45,630 nucleotides of DNA, from contig CAUJET010000071.1 of the NCBI GenBank assembly GCA_963169665.1, positions 1-45,630 on the forward strand, written 5' to 3'. The notes below the pieces were generated by a model. It was not told the origin of the DNA and ran no database searches. It worked only from the letters and a program-made list of their open reading frames with translations. The translations under genes and the position numbers were made by a program. Positions 32,223-41,348 of this stretch are shown here, piece by piece (the stretch's first letter is position 1; every line of letters starts with the position of its first letter). This stretch comes from Actinomycetota bacterium. GTDB taxonomy: Bacteria; Actinomycetota; Acidimicrobiia; Acidimicrobiales; Ilumatobacteraceae.

Positions 32223-33524
32223 ATGACTGCCGACGGCACCTCCATCGAACCGGACGATAGCGATACCGTGCCCATCGCCGCTCAGAAGCCGGGCATCCGC
32301 GGGTTTGCGCGGGCCTCGATGGGAACGGCCGGCACGTTGGCGGGCATGGTCTTCGGGCAAGCGGCGAACGCCGTCGCCCTGATCTTCATCGCCCGCCGTA
32401 CATCGTTGAGCGAATTCGGGGCGTTCATCGGCCTGTACGCCGCAGCGATCACCGTCGGCAATCTCATCGACTTCGGGTCGAGTGCTTTTTGGTCGCGCGA
32501 ACTCGCTCGAGGCGTACCGACCGATGGGTACTGGCGGCGGCTTACGACGCGGACGTCGGTTGCATGCTTGCCGGTTGGGGCTTTCACGGTGGTCGCGATC
32601 GCAATCCTTCGCGACCAACTCCCGATCTGGTGCATCGTGGGCGTGTGCCTGCAGGCACTCACCATCGGGCTCGCCGGAGCGACGGGCGCAGCGGTGCGGG
32701 CCCTCGCCTCCCCGGCTCGCACCGAGTGGTTCATTGCGGCTGGAAACCTGATGCTTCTGGCGGCCGCGCTCGTCAGCACTGAACGAACCATTCTCAGCAT
32801 TGCAGGGCTCGCCGCATGCGTGAGCTGGCTGCTCACGGCGTCACTCGGCTACTCGACGGTACGGGGACGAGTTCAGCCGTCACGCGCGCCCCGGCAACCG
32901 TTCGAGAATCCATGGAGAGGCAGCCGACACTTCGGCATCGCATCGCTCGCTGTCACGCTCGGCGGGTTCATCGTGCCTCTTGTCGGAGTCGTCGCCGGAT
33001 CGGAGGCGGCCGCTTCGCTTGGCTCGGTCAGCCGCTGGTCGCAGCCGGTCACTCTGATTGCGGCTTCCTACGCGACGTTCATGGCCCCTCGCTTCGCCGC
33101 CGCGCGATCAGATCTCGATGCAGTCCGGCTGTTGCGGCTCGCGGCGCCAACGATCGGGCTGGGTCTGTTGATATCGCTCGGCCTCACTCTCGCAGCGCCA
33201 ATCTTGGTGGACTCGCTGCTCGGAGACGACTACGGGCGCTCCGTACTGCTCCTGAGGTTGTATTGCCTTGCGGCGATTCCAGTGCTCATCGGACAGCCAA
33301 CCGTGGCGCTCCTGCAGGCCCGCGGACAGGAACGAGCAGTGAGCCGTGCGTACGTGATCTTCAGCTCCGGCAGCGTTGCATTCTCCGTTGGGCTGGCCGC
33401 TGCGTACGGCGCTCCAGCCGTGCCCGCCGTTTCCCTGGCAGGCTCGGCACTCGTGGCCTGTTGGGCGCTCACCCGGGTGTTTCGAATTCTCAAGCCTGAC
33501 GGCGATTTGATACCTCGGCGCTAG
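32223..33524 (+). CDS. Wzx-type polysaccharide flippase (MOP superfamily)
   Basis: 433 residues with about 12 membrane helices, starting with GTLAGMVFGQAANAVALIFIARR, the opening segment of polysaccharide flippases. FIGLYAAAITVGNLIDFGSSAFWSREL matches the second and third helices. Wzx flips the lipid-linked repeat unit across the membrane. ATG 32223 is chosen; a GTG at 32211 would leave no room after TAGTGT at 32207-32212. The stop codon TAG (33522-33524) is formed by the CTAG insertion target plus the first base of the IS630 element. The pre-insertion sequence also read TAG there, so the protein is intact. Confidence 0.85.
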   Translation: MTADGTSIEPDDSDTVPIAAQKPGIRGFARASMGTAGTLAGMVFGQAANAVALIFIARRTSLSEFGAFIGLYAAAITVGNLIDFGSSAFWSRELARGVPTDGYWRRLTTRTSVACLPVGAFTVVAIAILRDQLPIWCIVGVCLQALTIGLAGATGAAVRALASPARTEWFIAAGNLMLLAAALVSTERTILSIAGLAACVSWLLTASLGYSTVRGRVQPSRAPRQPFENPWRGSRHFGIASLAVTLGGFIVPLVGVVAGSEAAASLGSVSRWSQPVTLIAASYATFMAPRFAAARSDLDAVRLLRLAAPTIGLGLLISLGLTLAAPILVDSLLGDDYGRSVLLLRLYCLAAIPVLIGQPTVALLQARGQERAVSRAYVIFSSGSVAFSVGLAAAYGAPAVPAVSLAGSALVACWALTRVFRILKPDGDLIPRR

Positions 33525-34743
33525 TGTCCTGTCAGCTTGATTCGGTTGGTAATTCGGTGTTGGTGAGGTCGGCGCAGTAGCGGCCGAGTCGTTCGAGGAT
33601 TTCGTCGGCGGTCTTGTGCCAGATGAACGGTGTCGGGTTCTCGTTCCAGTGTTCGACCCATTCGACGATGTCGGCGGCGAGGGCGTTCACGGAGTCGTGG
33701 GCGGATCGTTGCAGTTTCTTGGTGGTGAGCGCGGAGAACCAGCGTTCGACGAGGTTCATCCATGACCCGTAGGTCGGGGTGAAATGGAAGTGGAATCGGC
33801 GGTGGCGAAGGAGCCATTTGTGGACCGCTGGGGTCTTGTGGGTCGACAGGTTGTCCAAGATGACGTGCACGTCCAGGTGGTCGGGGACTTCACGGTTGAT
33901 CTTGTTCAAGAACTTGATGAACTGCGCGGAGGTGTGGTTCGGGCGCAGGTCGTGGATCACTTTCCCGGACGCGATGTCGAGCGCGGCGAACAGATCGATG
34001 GTGCCGTTGCGCCGGTAGTCATGCGAGCGTCGCTGGTTGGTGGTGGGCATCATCGGCAGCATCGGCGCTGTGCGGTTCAACGCTTGGATCTGTGGTTTCT
34101 CGTCGACGGCGAACACCGCTGCGTTGACGGGCGGGTTCATGTAGAGCCCGACGATGTCGCGGATCTTGGCGACCAGTTGCGGGTCGGGGGAGATCTTGAA
34201 CTCGTCGATCTCCCACGGCTTCAACCCGAACGCCCGCCAAATCTCCGACACCGTCTGACGCGAGATCCCATGCCGTTCGGCCATCGAACGCGTCGACCAA
34301 TGGGTTGCATCTTTGGGTGTTGTCTCGAGCGTGTCGATCACGATCTGCTCGACCACGTCATCGCCGATCGTCCGCTGCGCCCCGGGGCGGGGCTCATCGA
34401 TCAATCCGTCGAGACGATGCTCACCGAATCGCTTGCGCCACTTCGATACCGTCGCAGGGTTGCAGCCCACCTTGGCGGCGATCTCTGCACCGGTCAGGGC
34501 CGGGTCCTCGCACAACAAGATGATCTTGCAGCGCATCGCCAAGTTCTGGGCGCTGGAGTGCCGGCGCGCCCAACTCTGCAGTTGTCGGCGTTCGGTGCCG
34601 GTGAGCGTGATCTCGACCGGTGGTCGTCCTCGTCTGGCCATGGCGATCCCTTCGATGCTGGTGGATACACCAGCGAGAACGCGACACGCACACGAAAATT
34701 CCCGAACTCAACAATTTCTTGGTGAAACAGGCTGACAGGACAC
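33524..34743 (-). mobile_element. IS630-family insertion sequence
   Basis: 1,220 bp. Terminal inverted repeats GTGTCCTGTCAGC (33524-33536) and GCTGACAGGACAC (34731-34743) are perfect over 13 bp. TA is duplicated outside (33522-33523 and 34744-34745), as expected for IS630/Tc1-type elements. IS630 is known to favour CTAG targets, and the site here is CTAG. It contains one transposase gene and appears intact. Confidence 0.9.
33532..34641 (-). CDS. IS630-family transposase
   Basis: 369 residues. The N-terminal half has two helix-turn-helix segments (LTGAEIAAKVGCNPATVSKWRKRF and MAERHGISRQTVSEIWRAFGL). The DDE domain has Asp in FAVDEKPQIQAL, Asp in VILDNLSTHKT and Glu in WMNLVERWF, with 35 residues between the last two (DD35E by my count). 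The stop codon lies inside the left inverted repeat. The protein is full length with all three catalytic residues, so it is likely active. Confidence 0.92.
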   Translation of the reverse strand: MARRGRPPVEITLTGTERRQLQSWARRHSSAQNLAMRCKIILLCEDPALTGAEIAAKVGCNPATVSKWRKRFGEHRLDGLIDEPRPGAQRTIGDDVVEQIVIDTLETTPKDATHWSTRSMAERHGISRQTVSEIWRAFGLKPWEIDEFKISPDPQLVAKIRDIVGLYMNPPVNAAVFAVDEKPQIQALNRTAPMLPMMPTTNQRRSHDYRRNGTIDLFAALDIASGKVIHDLRPNHTSAQFIKFLNKINREVPDHLDVHVILDNLSTHKTPAVHKWLLRHRRFHFHFTPTYGSWMNLVERWFSALTTKKLQRSAHDSVNALAADIVEWVEHWNENPTPFIWHKTADEILERLGRYCADLTNTELPTESS

Positions 34744-34746
34744 TAG
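34743..34746. repeat. Left CTAG target duplication of the IS1182-like element
   Basis: CTAG here and CTAG at 36483-36486 flank the second element. The C is also the last base of the IS630 element, so the two insertions share this site. Confidence 0.7.
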
Positions 34747-36482
34747 GAGCCTGCTGAGCAATTCCTGTGGTTGGTGCTCGCGTTCGGGGTGCGGATCGAA
34801 AAGAATGGTGGGGTGCAGGGCTCGTCGGATCCGAATCGTGAACTCCTCGACGCGCAGGCGTTGGTCGGTCATCTTGTGCCGGCGGGAACGGTGCATGCGT
34901 TCCTCGCGGAGCATCGCCAGCGGCTGTTCCCGGATGAGTTGTTCGCTGATCTGTTCAGCTCCGGCCGGGGTCGCCCGTCGGTGCCGGCTGAGGTGATCGC
35001 GACGGTCCTGGTGTTGCAGTCGCTTGAGGGGTTGTCGGATCGTGAAGCGCTGCAGGCGGTCCGCACGGATCTGCGCTGGAAAGTCGCCGCGGGACTCACG
35101 TTGGATGATGAGGGGTTCCATCCAACGGTGTTGACGTTGTGGCGCAACAAGCTCCGCCAGTCCGATCGTCCCGAGCGGATCTTCGACACCGTCCGCGACG
35201 TGATCGCAGCGACGGGTGTGTTGAACGGCAAGACCCGCCGCGCGCTCGACTCGACGTTGCTCGATGACGCGGTCGCGACTCAGGACACGGTGACGCAGCT
35301 GGTGTCGATGATCCGCCGCACCCGCAACGCGATCCCGACCGCCGCGGTCGTGGCGGTGTCGGCGCATGACTATGACTCGTCGGGCAAGCCGGCGTGCGCG
35401 TGGGATGACCCTGCCGCTCGTGAGGTGTTGGTGTCCGGGCTCGTGAACGACGCGTTGGCGATCCTCGCTGCGGTCGATGGTGTCGAGCTCGACGAGGACC
35501 AGCAGCGGTTGGTCGGGTTGCTCGCGTTGGTCGCCGGTCAAGACGTCGAAGAGGGTGATCAGCCTGGCAGTTGGCGGATCGCTCGCAAGGTCGCCCAGGA
35601 ACGGGTGATCTCCACGGTCGATCCGGAGACACGGCACATGCACAAGTCCCGATCCGAGTATCGCGACGGGTTCAAAGCTCATCTCGCGGTCGAGCCCGAC
35701 ACCGGGCTGATCACCGGTGTCGACCTCACCGCGGCGAACGCACCCGACGGTGTCCACGGCGTCGCCTTGCTCGAGGGTGAACCCGGCGGGCTCGACGTGC
35801 TCGCCGACAGCGCCTATGGGACCGGTCCCGCCCGGGCGGCGCTCGACAGTGCTGGGCATCGAGCGATCATCAAGCCATGGCCACTCGCCCGGAACCCGCG
35901 CCTGGGCGACGATCAGTTCCACCGCGACGACTTCACCATCGATCACATCGGTCGGACCGTCACCTGTCCGAACGGGCACACCGTTCCGATCCCGCCCAAA
36001 GGCACCGCTGATTTCGGTTCACGATGCAACAGCTGCCCGCTCAGATCACGCTGCACCTCGAGCGCGACCGGGCGCATGTTCAACGTGACCGAGCACGACC
36101 GTTACCTCGCGGACGCCCGTCGACAATGGCGGGCCGGTGATGATTTCGGCGACTACCGGCAACACCGTCCGATGGTGGAGCGAACCATCGCCTGGCTCGT
36201 CGCGAACGGTCACCGCCGAGTCCGCTACCGCGGCATCGACCGCAACCGCCAAGCACTCACCATCCGAGCCGCCACCATCAACCTCCGACGACTCCTGAAC
36301 CTCGGACTCCACTGGAACAACGGCTGGATCCTCGCCACCTGAAACGGGGACACCTACGCCGACATCGCCCCGCGCAGCACCGCTGAGACGGCATCACCGA
36401 CAAGCACCACCACCGCCGCCACGACATTGCCCCAACAACCGCGTCGCCGAGCTTCCAGCGGAGTCAATTGCTCAGCAGGCTC
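34747..36482 (+). mobile_element. IS1182-family insertion sequence
   Basis: 1,736 bp. Perfect 17-bp inverted repeats GAGCCTGCTGAGCAATT (34747-34763) and its complement (36466-36482), flanked by CTAG on both sides. The 140 bases after the transposase stop are non-coding right end. It abuts the IS630 element directly. Confidence 0.88.
34813..36342 (+). CDS. IS1182-family transposase
   Basis: 509 residues from GTG 34813 (V-Q-G-S-S-D-P-N-R-E-L); the frame is open to TTG 34771, giving 523. ALVGHLVPAGTVHAFLAEHR, RPSVPAEVIATVLVLQSLEGLSDREA and LRWKVAAGL form the N-terminal domain of the IS1182 group. Catalytic candidates: Asp in ALDSTLLDDA, Asp in VLADSAYGTG and Glu in HRPMVERTIAWL. A CNSCPLRSRCT cluster lies before the last. 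It appears full length. Confidence 0.9.
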   Translation: MQGSSDPNRELLDAQALVGHLVPAGTVHAFLAEHRQRLFPDELFADLFSSGRGRPSVPAEVIATVLVLQSLEGLSDREALQAVRTDLRWKVAAGLTLDDEGFHPTVLTLWRNKLRQSDRPERIFDTVRDVIAATGVLNGKTRRALDSTLLDDAVATQDTVTQLVSMIRRTRNAIPTAAVVAVSAHDYDSSGKPACAWDDPAAREVLVSGLVNDALAILAAVDGVELDEDQQRLVGLLALVAGQDVEEGDQPGSWRIARKVAQERVISTVDPETRHMHKSRSEYRDGFKAHLAVEPDTGLITGVDLTAANAPDGVHGVALLEGEPGGLDVLADSAYGTGPARAALDSAGHRAIIKPWPLARNPRLGDDQFHRDDFTIDHIGRTVTCPNGHTVPIPPKGTADFGSRCNSCPLRSRCTSSATGRMFNVTEHDRYLADARRQWRAGDDFGDYRQHRPMVERTIAWLVANGHRRVRYRGIDRNRQALTIRAATINLRRLLNLGLHWNNGWILAT

Positions 36483-36486
36483 CTAG

Positions 36487-36750
36487 CTGTACTCGGCTGT
36501 CAGTTGGTGAGGGGACTAGGGACTGCGTGACGATCTCGAGCGTCAGCTCGGGGCGGCATTTCCGTCTCGCAAGGGGCCATCACTGAACAAGCCGTCAGCT
36601 TGCGACAGCAGACGCAGGTTCAAGAAGTGCCGGGGTCTTGCGGCTGCCAAACATCGGCGACCTCAGAACGCTCTGACATCGCCGATGGTTGCGGCGAGGG
36701 TGGCCAACAACAAGATCGCGGAGCGAACTCTGTATTCGCCAGGCCCGTCG
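36487..36750. other. Non-coding remainder after the IS pair
   Basis: 264 bases between the IS1182 right end and the acetyltransferase stop. It probably was the original downstream flank of the flippase. I see no coding frame, tRNA-like fold or further inverted repeat ends. A weak palindrome TGACGATCTCGAGCGTCA occurs near 36527. Confidence 0.5.
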
Positions 36751-37275
36751 TCAATCCAACCGTCGGATGAGACGTGCAGGCACCCCGCCGTACAGCGCAT
36801 TGGCTTCACAGGCGCCGCTCACCACCGAGCCGGCAGCTATCACGACCCCGTCGCCGATGGTCGTTCCGGGCAGGATGACGGATCGGGCGCCGATCCAGAC
36901 GCCGTTCCCGATCGTGATCGGCTGGTTGTTGCCCTCGCCGGCGCGTTCGTCGGCGGGCCCGATCTGGTGCGAGCAGGTCACGAACATCACTTCGTAGCCG
37001 ACGGCGCATCGATCGCCGAGGGTGGTCTTCTCACCGAGGTCGAAGAAGCAGCCGTAGTTGATGAAAGTGCGGTCGCCGAGCGTCAGTCCGCGCCATCCGC
37101 CCAGGAACACGCGGGGGCTGATGGCAGCCGACAGGCGCACCCGATGTCTGGTGGTTGCTCGAAGGACCGAGGCACGCAGCTGCCTTGGCAGCCAGACGCC
37201 ACCGACGATGACGTTGAGCCAGAGGTCACGAAGGACCGGCCCGACTTGCATCCAGATTCGTTTCACGGCCGACAT
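36751..37275 (-). CDS. Hexapeptide-repeat acyltransferase (left-handed beta-helix)
   Basis: 174 residues. Repeats of the [LIV]-G-x4 type: LTLGDRTFINYGC, TTLGDRCAVGYEV, ITIGNGVWIGARSVILPGTTIGDGVVIAAGSVVSG. The ending ALYGGVPARLIRRL is the usual C-terminus of O-acetyltransferases, such as sugar acetyltransferases of the WcaF/maltose-O-acetyltransferase type. The catalytic His is likely in VTCSHQIG. It would acetylate the polysaccharide or a precursor. A longer reading from GTG 37386 begins at the upstream gene's stop but adds 37 unlikely residues. Confidence 0.85.
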   Translation of the reverse strand: MSAVKRIWMQVGPVLRDLWLNVIVGGVWLPRQLRASVLRATTRHRVRLSAAISPRVFLGGWRGLTLGDRTFINYGCFFDLGEKTTLGDRCAVGYEVMFVTCSHQIGPADERAGEGNNQPITIGNGVWIGARSVILPGTTIGDGVVIAAGSVVSGACEANALYGGVPARLIRRLD

Positions 37276-37386
37276 TCTGTCCGTAGATGGAATGATTCGG
37301 TCCCCGCCGTTGTCAGGGGATGCCCCGCATGCCCCCCAGGTACGTCTCGGCCGATTGGCGGTCACCAACTTCCTCGCCGAGTACAC

Positions 37387-38469
37387 CTAGAGCGAGGCAT
37401 AGGCATCGGCGTATGCCCGCGCAGCAGAACGCCAGGAAAACGCTTGCGTCCGCTCTTCGCCTACACGGCGCAACCGATCGCGCTCCTCCGGAGTCCGCGA
37501 GAGTTCTTCGATCGCGGACGCCAACTGGGCGGGCGACCTCGGATCGAACAGCCGAGCAGCAGATCCGGCGACCTCCCGATGCGCTTCGATGTCGCTGCAG
37601 AGCACAGGCACTCCTGCCGACATCGCCTCGAGCACGGGGAGCCCGAACCCTTCAGCGAACGACGTCGATACGAAGAGGTCGGACACCCTGTACTCCGCGT
37701 TGAGCTGTTGGTCGTCGAGCGACACCTGCCGGACTTCGATGGCAGGCGCAGCCAGCGCGATCAACCGCTGCTCGTTCAAGCTGAAGGCCCCTCCGCCCAC
37801 GCAGGTGAGCACGGTGGCGGCCTCCAGGTTGACCTTGCTGAGCGAGTCCAGCAACGTCACGAAGTTCTTGTAGCCACCTCGTTGGCCGACGTAGAGCATT
37901 CGAAACGTACCGTCATCGCGTTGCACGGCGTCCGCCTCATGAGCGACCGGATCAACACCCCAAGGGCACACGACGACACGCGCGTGTGGCACACCGACTC
38001 GCGCCAGTTGATCCGCTGCAGCGTGCGAAACGGCGATCACAAGATCTGCTTTGGCCACCAGCCTCAGCTTGTTCAGGTGAGATGCGGGATCGACCTCGAA
38101 CTCGGGAAACTCGGGGATCATGTCATGCACGGTGACGACGACCGGCCGCCGGCCACATGCCTTCTCGACGGCGCTGCTGTAGAAGGTCCCGTGAATGGGC
38201 ACCGACGTACGCCGCCACAGGACCGACGAGTAGGGGAAGTTGAGCGCTTCGACGACCCGACGGTGGTCCAAGACCGACCCGGGCGTCACTCGGCGGACGC
38301 GTGTTTCGAGTGGACGGAGATGGCTGTTGCGATGCCACTTGAACGACAGCCGGACACGCACGCCGAACTCTGAAGATCGCTCGAATTCTTCGAAGAGACG
38401 GGCGAACCCTCGCGAAATGCCCCCTACTCGCTGACGACCGAATATCTGCCCGTCGAACTCAACATCCAT
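37387..38469 (-). CDS. GT4 glycosyltransferase
   Basis: 360 residues. GT-B fold with VVVTVHDMIPEF, VIAVSHAAADQLARVGVPHARVVVCPWGVDP and MLYVGQRGGYKNFVTLLDSL, then FVSTSFAEGFGLPVLEAMSAGVPVLCSDIEAHREVAG, the EX7E-containing nucleotide-sugar site of GT4. The N-terminus FGRQRVGGISRGFARLFEE is the Gly-rich acceptor loop seen in mannosyl- or rhamnosyl-transferases. A GGGGAGG stretch lies 13 bases before ATG. Confidence 0.92.
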   Translation of the reverse strand: MDVEFDGQIFGRQRVGGISRGFARLFEEFERSSEFGVRVRLSFKWHRNSHLRPLETRVRRVTPGSVLDHRRVVEALNFPYSSVLWRRTSVPIHGTFYSSAVEKACGRRPVVVTVHDMIPEFPEFEVDPASHLNKLRLVAKADLVIAVSHAAADQLARVGVPHARVVVCPWGVDPVAHEADAVQRDDGTFRMLYVGQRGGYKNFVTLLDSLSKVNLEAATVLTCVGGGAFSLNEQRLIALAAPAIEVRQVSLDDQQLNAEYRVSDLFVSTSFAEGFGLPVLEAMSAGVPVLCSDIEAHREVAGSAARLFDPRSPAQLASAIEELSRTPEERDRLRRVGEERTQAFSWRSAARAYADAYASL

Positions 38470-38836
38470 CGAAGCAGTTCTACCTCCCCTGGTTCGCGGT
38501 CATGTGCCAGGCTGCGCAGTGAGAGCGGCTGTCCTCGTATTCAGACCGGGATGAACCCCTTGGTGTCACTACTTGATGAAGCGAACACACATATCGAATC
38601 CGGGGGATATCGACGACTGGGCCTTGCGGCACCGCCGTGGGACCTTCGCGAGCTCGGCTTCGACGTTGTAAGGCATGGTCAGGAGTCCTCAACAGAGGGC
38701 AACGATCGAGCGCTGCTGGCTGCACACACAGACGCGGCATGCCTGAGACTTGCTCCCCCGTTGTGATCCGACGGGCAAAGCCGCGTCCATCGGGCGACCT
38801 TCGACTATCGGGTTCCATCTGCTGGCGAAGAACCCG
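38470..38836. other. Intergenic region without a convincing gene
   Basis: 367 bases. Codon use in the small plus ORF 38551-38766 (71 codons, MNPLVSLLDEANTHIES...) is unbiased and it has no recognisable domain or Shine-Dalgarno. The longest minus ORF here (38480-38818) is Arg/Ser/His-rich and looks like a shadow. It may be a decayed gene or promoter region for the downstream GT. Confidence 0.4.
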
Positions 38837-40105
38837 CTACGTCGCGTTGGCCCGGCGCGCGGAGGCACCGGTTCTTCCGTGCTCATCAGGGCCAGGACTA
38901 GGGTCGCCATCCCACTCAGAGAGTCCGCTCAGCGCGAACGCGAACAGCACCCACGAGTAGAGCATCGGCGGTTGGGAGAACAGCACCGTGAGCGTCACGA
39001 CGGCCACGGCTGGAGCAACTCGGCCTCCTGCGGGGCCACGCAACGGGGCTGCGTACAACCACAAACCGAGCACAAGGATCGGCAACCCGAGCGCCACCGT
39101 CGACTGGACGAGGTTGATACCCAGAGATCCGCCTTGCCCGAACGGACGCGAGATCCACGTTGCAGCGAGTTCGCCCAAGGAGGCACCACCCAAACGTTGG
39201 TCGAACGACTCCGGATTCGCCGCCCGCTTCGCAGCCAGAAGACCGTCAGGCCGTGTGGCGACAGCAAGGGCGATCGCCATGACCCCTCCGAATGCGATGT
39301 AGTGCACGGCCGAGAATCGACGACCGGTACCCAACCAACGAACTCCGAGAAATCCCCCGAGTGCGACGACGTAGAGGCCGAGTCCAGCGACAGATTGGGA
39401 CAGAAGGATCGCTGCCAGCAATGGGATCTGTATGGAGCCCACCCAACGGCGACTGATCACCATCGAGACCGCTGCCACGATCGCAGCAAAGGATGCGAAC
39501 ACACCCGGCTCTCCGAAGGGGCCCGTTAGGCGGTCGGAGAACACCTTGAACACTCCTCCGGACCCAACGGTCACGGACCCCAGCACCGACAGCGAATACT
39601 CCCACCCCCTGCGGCCAGAGACGTCCGAGACGATCACCCGCGTCGGGAGCCCTAATTGTTGAGAGACCACGAGGGCCAGAACTTGGTGGGCCGCGAGCAA
39701 CGAACAGACCCGTACGAAGGCCTCAGCTGCGCCCCGCCGGCGTCCCAGGCCGAGGCCAGCGGCCGCCACGAGCGGCGTCACCACAAGCCCAGAGATCAGC
39801 GACCCATCGATCGAGATGGCCCGCGCACCCAGGACGACGTACAGCTGCACAAGAATCAAGGCGAGGGCCTGACGCCCAGGAGGCGCACCACGGAGCTCGT
39901 CTCGGAAGACGAAGAGCACAAGCACAGCCAACAGACCCGCCCCGACGGGCCCGAGCGTCTCCCCCGCGATGCCTGGTCGGAGGCTCATCAGAGCCAGGAG
40001 GACGACCACTGCAATCAGGTTGTTGCTCACCCGACGGTTGGCCCACGTGAGCATCGAGCAGCTCACGAAGACGATACAGATCACTACAAGCTGGAAGCTC
40101 GCCAT
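38837..40105 (-). CDS. Wzy-like O-antigen/capsule polymerase
   Basis: 422 residues with ~11 membrane helices. LRPGIAGETLGPVGAGLLAVLVLFVF and the large loop around VSDVSGRRGWEYSLSVLGSVTVGSGGVFKVFSDRLTGPFGEPGVFA fit the O-antigen ligase/polymerase topology, where the big periplasmic loop holds catalytic Arg/His. This loop has several Arg, and FGEPGVFASFAAIVAAV after it. Sequence identity in this family is low, so the call rests on topology and on its position among GTs and the flippase. ATG 40105 follows an AGG-containing stretch; the upstream frame adds no hydrophobic segment. Confidence 0.7.
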   Translation of the reverse strand: MASFQLVVICIVFVSCSMLTWANRRVSNNLIAVVVLLALMSLRPGIAGETLGPVGAGLLAVLVLFVFRDELRGAPPGRQALALILVQLYVVLGARAISIDGSLISGLVVTPLVAAAGLGLGRRRGAAEAFVRVCSLLAAHQVLALVVSQQLGLPTRVIVSDVSGRRGWEYSLSVLGSVTVGSGGVFKVFSDRLTGPFGEPGVFASFAAIVAAVSMVISRRWVGSIQIPLLAAILLSQSVAGLGLYVVALGGFLGVRWLGTGRRFSAVHYIAFGGVMAIALAVATRPDGLLAAKRAANPESFDQRLGGASLGELAATWISRPFGQGGSLGINLVQSTVALGLPILVLGLWLYAAPLRGPAGGRVAPAVAVVTLTVLFSQPPMLYSWVLFAFALSGLSEWDGDPSPGPDEHGRTGASARRANAT

Positions 40106-40163
40106 CGAAACCTCATCGGCTGCGCTCGAGTACGAGGGTGGATGAACCGCAGCAAGTACGCCA

Positions 40164-41276
40164 CTAGTCGGCCAGCAGCATCTCACGAAGGGTAGCAAGC
40201 TGATCTGCGGCCTGGGTCGAGAGATGCTCCCACTGCGATCGGGCCATCTCGAGAAGTCCTGACCTGAACCCTGGGTCGTCCGTTCGTTCGATGATCGACC
40301 GCAGGCAGCCGTTCCACTCGGCCAGCGAGGCAACGAACTCAGACAGGTGAGGCTTCAGCATGTCCTCGAGGCAGCCAACGTCGCTGACGAGTACTGGAAC
40401 ACCCGCGGCCAGGGATTCGAGTACCACCAAGGGCGCTGCCTCGTTCACGTACTTGCTCGGGAACAAGAAGATGTCGATCGACGACAAGTACTCCCACACG
40501 CCCGCTCTGTCGGTGGGCGCCACGACGTCGAAGCGATCTCCGTACCGCGTTGCCGCACTTCGGAGCATGGCGACCTCGCGCTGTCCCGTCGGCGACCCGT
40601 AGACCGACAACGAGACGTCACAACCCTCGAGCGCGAGCGACGCGAGCACAACGTCAAGACCCTTCTCGACCGAGAGATTCGACAAGTGTCCGAGCTGCAT
40701 CCGCCCGGCACCAGGAGGCTTCTTGATTCCCCCCTGCGGCGCATCGACGAAGGCAGCGTTGCCGACGACTCTGAGCTTGTCGGCGGTCACGCCATACATC
40801 GAGCCGAACCGTTGGGACATGCAGTCGCACAACAGCACATGGACCGCCGATCGATACACGGTGCCGACCAACACCTGCCAAACGACGGAACGGCGGTTGA
40901 GGTACGCGAAGGAATGGTGATGGACGACCAAGCGATCGCGTCGCCGCTTCGTGAGTGCGACCACGAGCCCTTCAGCGATCACACCCAGGCCGCCAGAGCT
41001 GCCGACGTACACCGTCTTGCTCGGACCGCTCCGGAGCCTCAGCGCGCAGGCGAGGGCGCGAACCACCCGAGTGGCCACGGCTACGCGATATCGGACACCG
41101 CTCCCGAGGGTTGGGGTATTGCGGCTCACCCATTCGACGTCGTGGCCACGTTCCTCGACGATCTCAGCTACTCGCCTCGACACCATCGCTTGACCATGCA
41201 CAGGTGGCATCGACGGCGCCACCACCACCACGCGTCGAACGATCGGCGGGTTGTCCAGATTCTCGCTCGGCGACAT
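40164..41276 (-). CDS. GT4 glycosyltransferase
   Basis: 370 residues. VVVVAPSMPPVHGQAMVSRRVAEIVEERGHDV is the N-terminal Gly-containing loop of GT4, KTVYVGSSGGLGVIAEG and HHHSFAYLNRRS follow, then RMQLGHLSNLSVEKGLDVVLASL and FLFPSKYVNEAAPLVVLESLAAGVPVLVSDVGCLEDML with EX7E (E-A-A-P-L-V-V-L-E). Retaining transferase for the repeat unit. TAGTTT lies 6 bases before the ATG (leaderless candidate). Confidence 0.92.
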   Translation of the reverse strand: MSPSENLDNPPIVRRVVVVAPSMPPVHGQAMVSRRVAEIVEERGHDVEWVSRNTPTLGSGVRYRVAVATRVVRALACALRLRSGPSKTVYVGSSGGLGVIAEGLVVALTKRRRDRLVVHHHSFAYLNRRSVVWQVLVGTVYRSAVHVLLCDCMSQRFGSMYGVTADKLRVVGNAAFVDAPQGGIKKPPGAGRMQLGHLSNLSVEKGLDVVLASLALEGCDVSLSVYGSPTGQREVAMLRSAATRYGDRFDVVAPTDRAGVWEYLSSIDIFLFPSKYVNEAAPLVVLESLAAGVPVLVSDVGCLEDMLKPHLSEFVASLAEWNGCLRSIIERTDDPGFRSGLLEMARSQWEHLSTQAADQLATLREMLLAD

Positions 41277-41282
41277 CGCAGG

Positions 41283-41288
41283 AAACTA
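41283..41288 (-). promoter_or_regulatory. -10 element for leaderless GT4 mRNA
   Basis: On the minus strand TAGTTT is followed by CCTGCG and ATG (41276). It follows the TANNNT-N6-start layout seen at 1472, 3474 and 25206. Confidence 0.4.
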
Positions 41289-41348
41289 TCCCCTGGGGCG
41301 CGATGTACCCTCCACGGCCATGTGCTCCTCTTCCCTGGCGGAAAGCGG

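Noticed and set aside
33522..33524. Flippase truncated by the IS630 insertion
   Set aside because: Removing both elements still gives CGC-TAG, so the stop codon is native and the protein is complete.
36685..38373. Plus-strand ORF of 562 codons opposite acetyltransferase and GT
   Set aside because: No domain and Arg/Asp/His-biased; both minus-strand genes have clear family motifs.
38551..38766. 71-codon plus ORF in the gap before the Wzy-like gene
   Set aside because: No codon bias, Shine-Dalgarno or known domain; left as intergenic.
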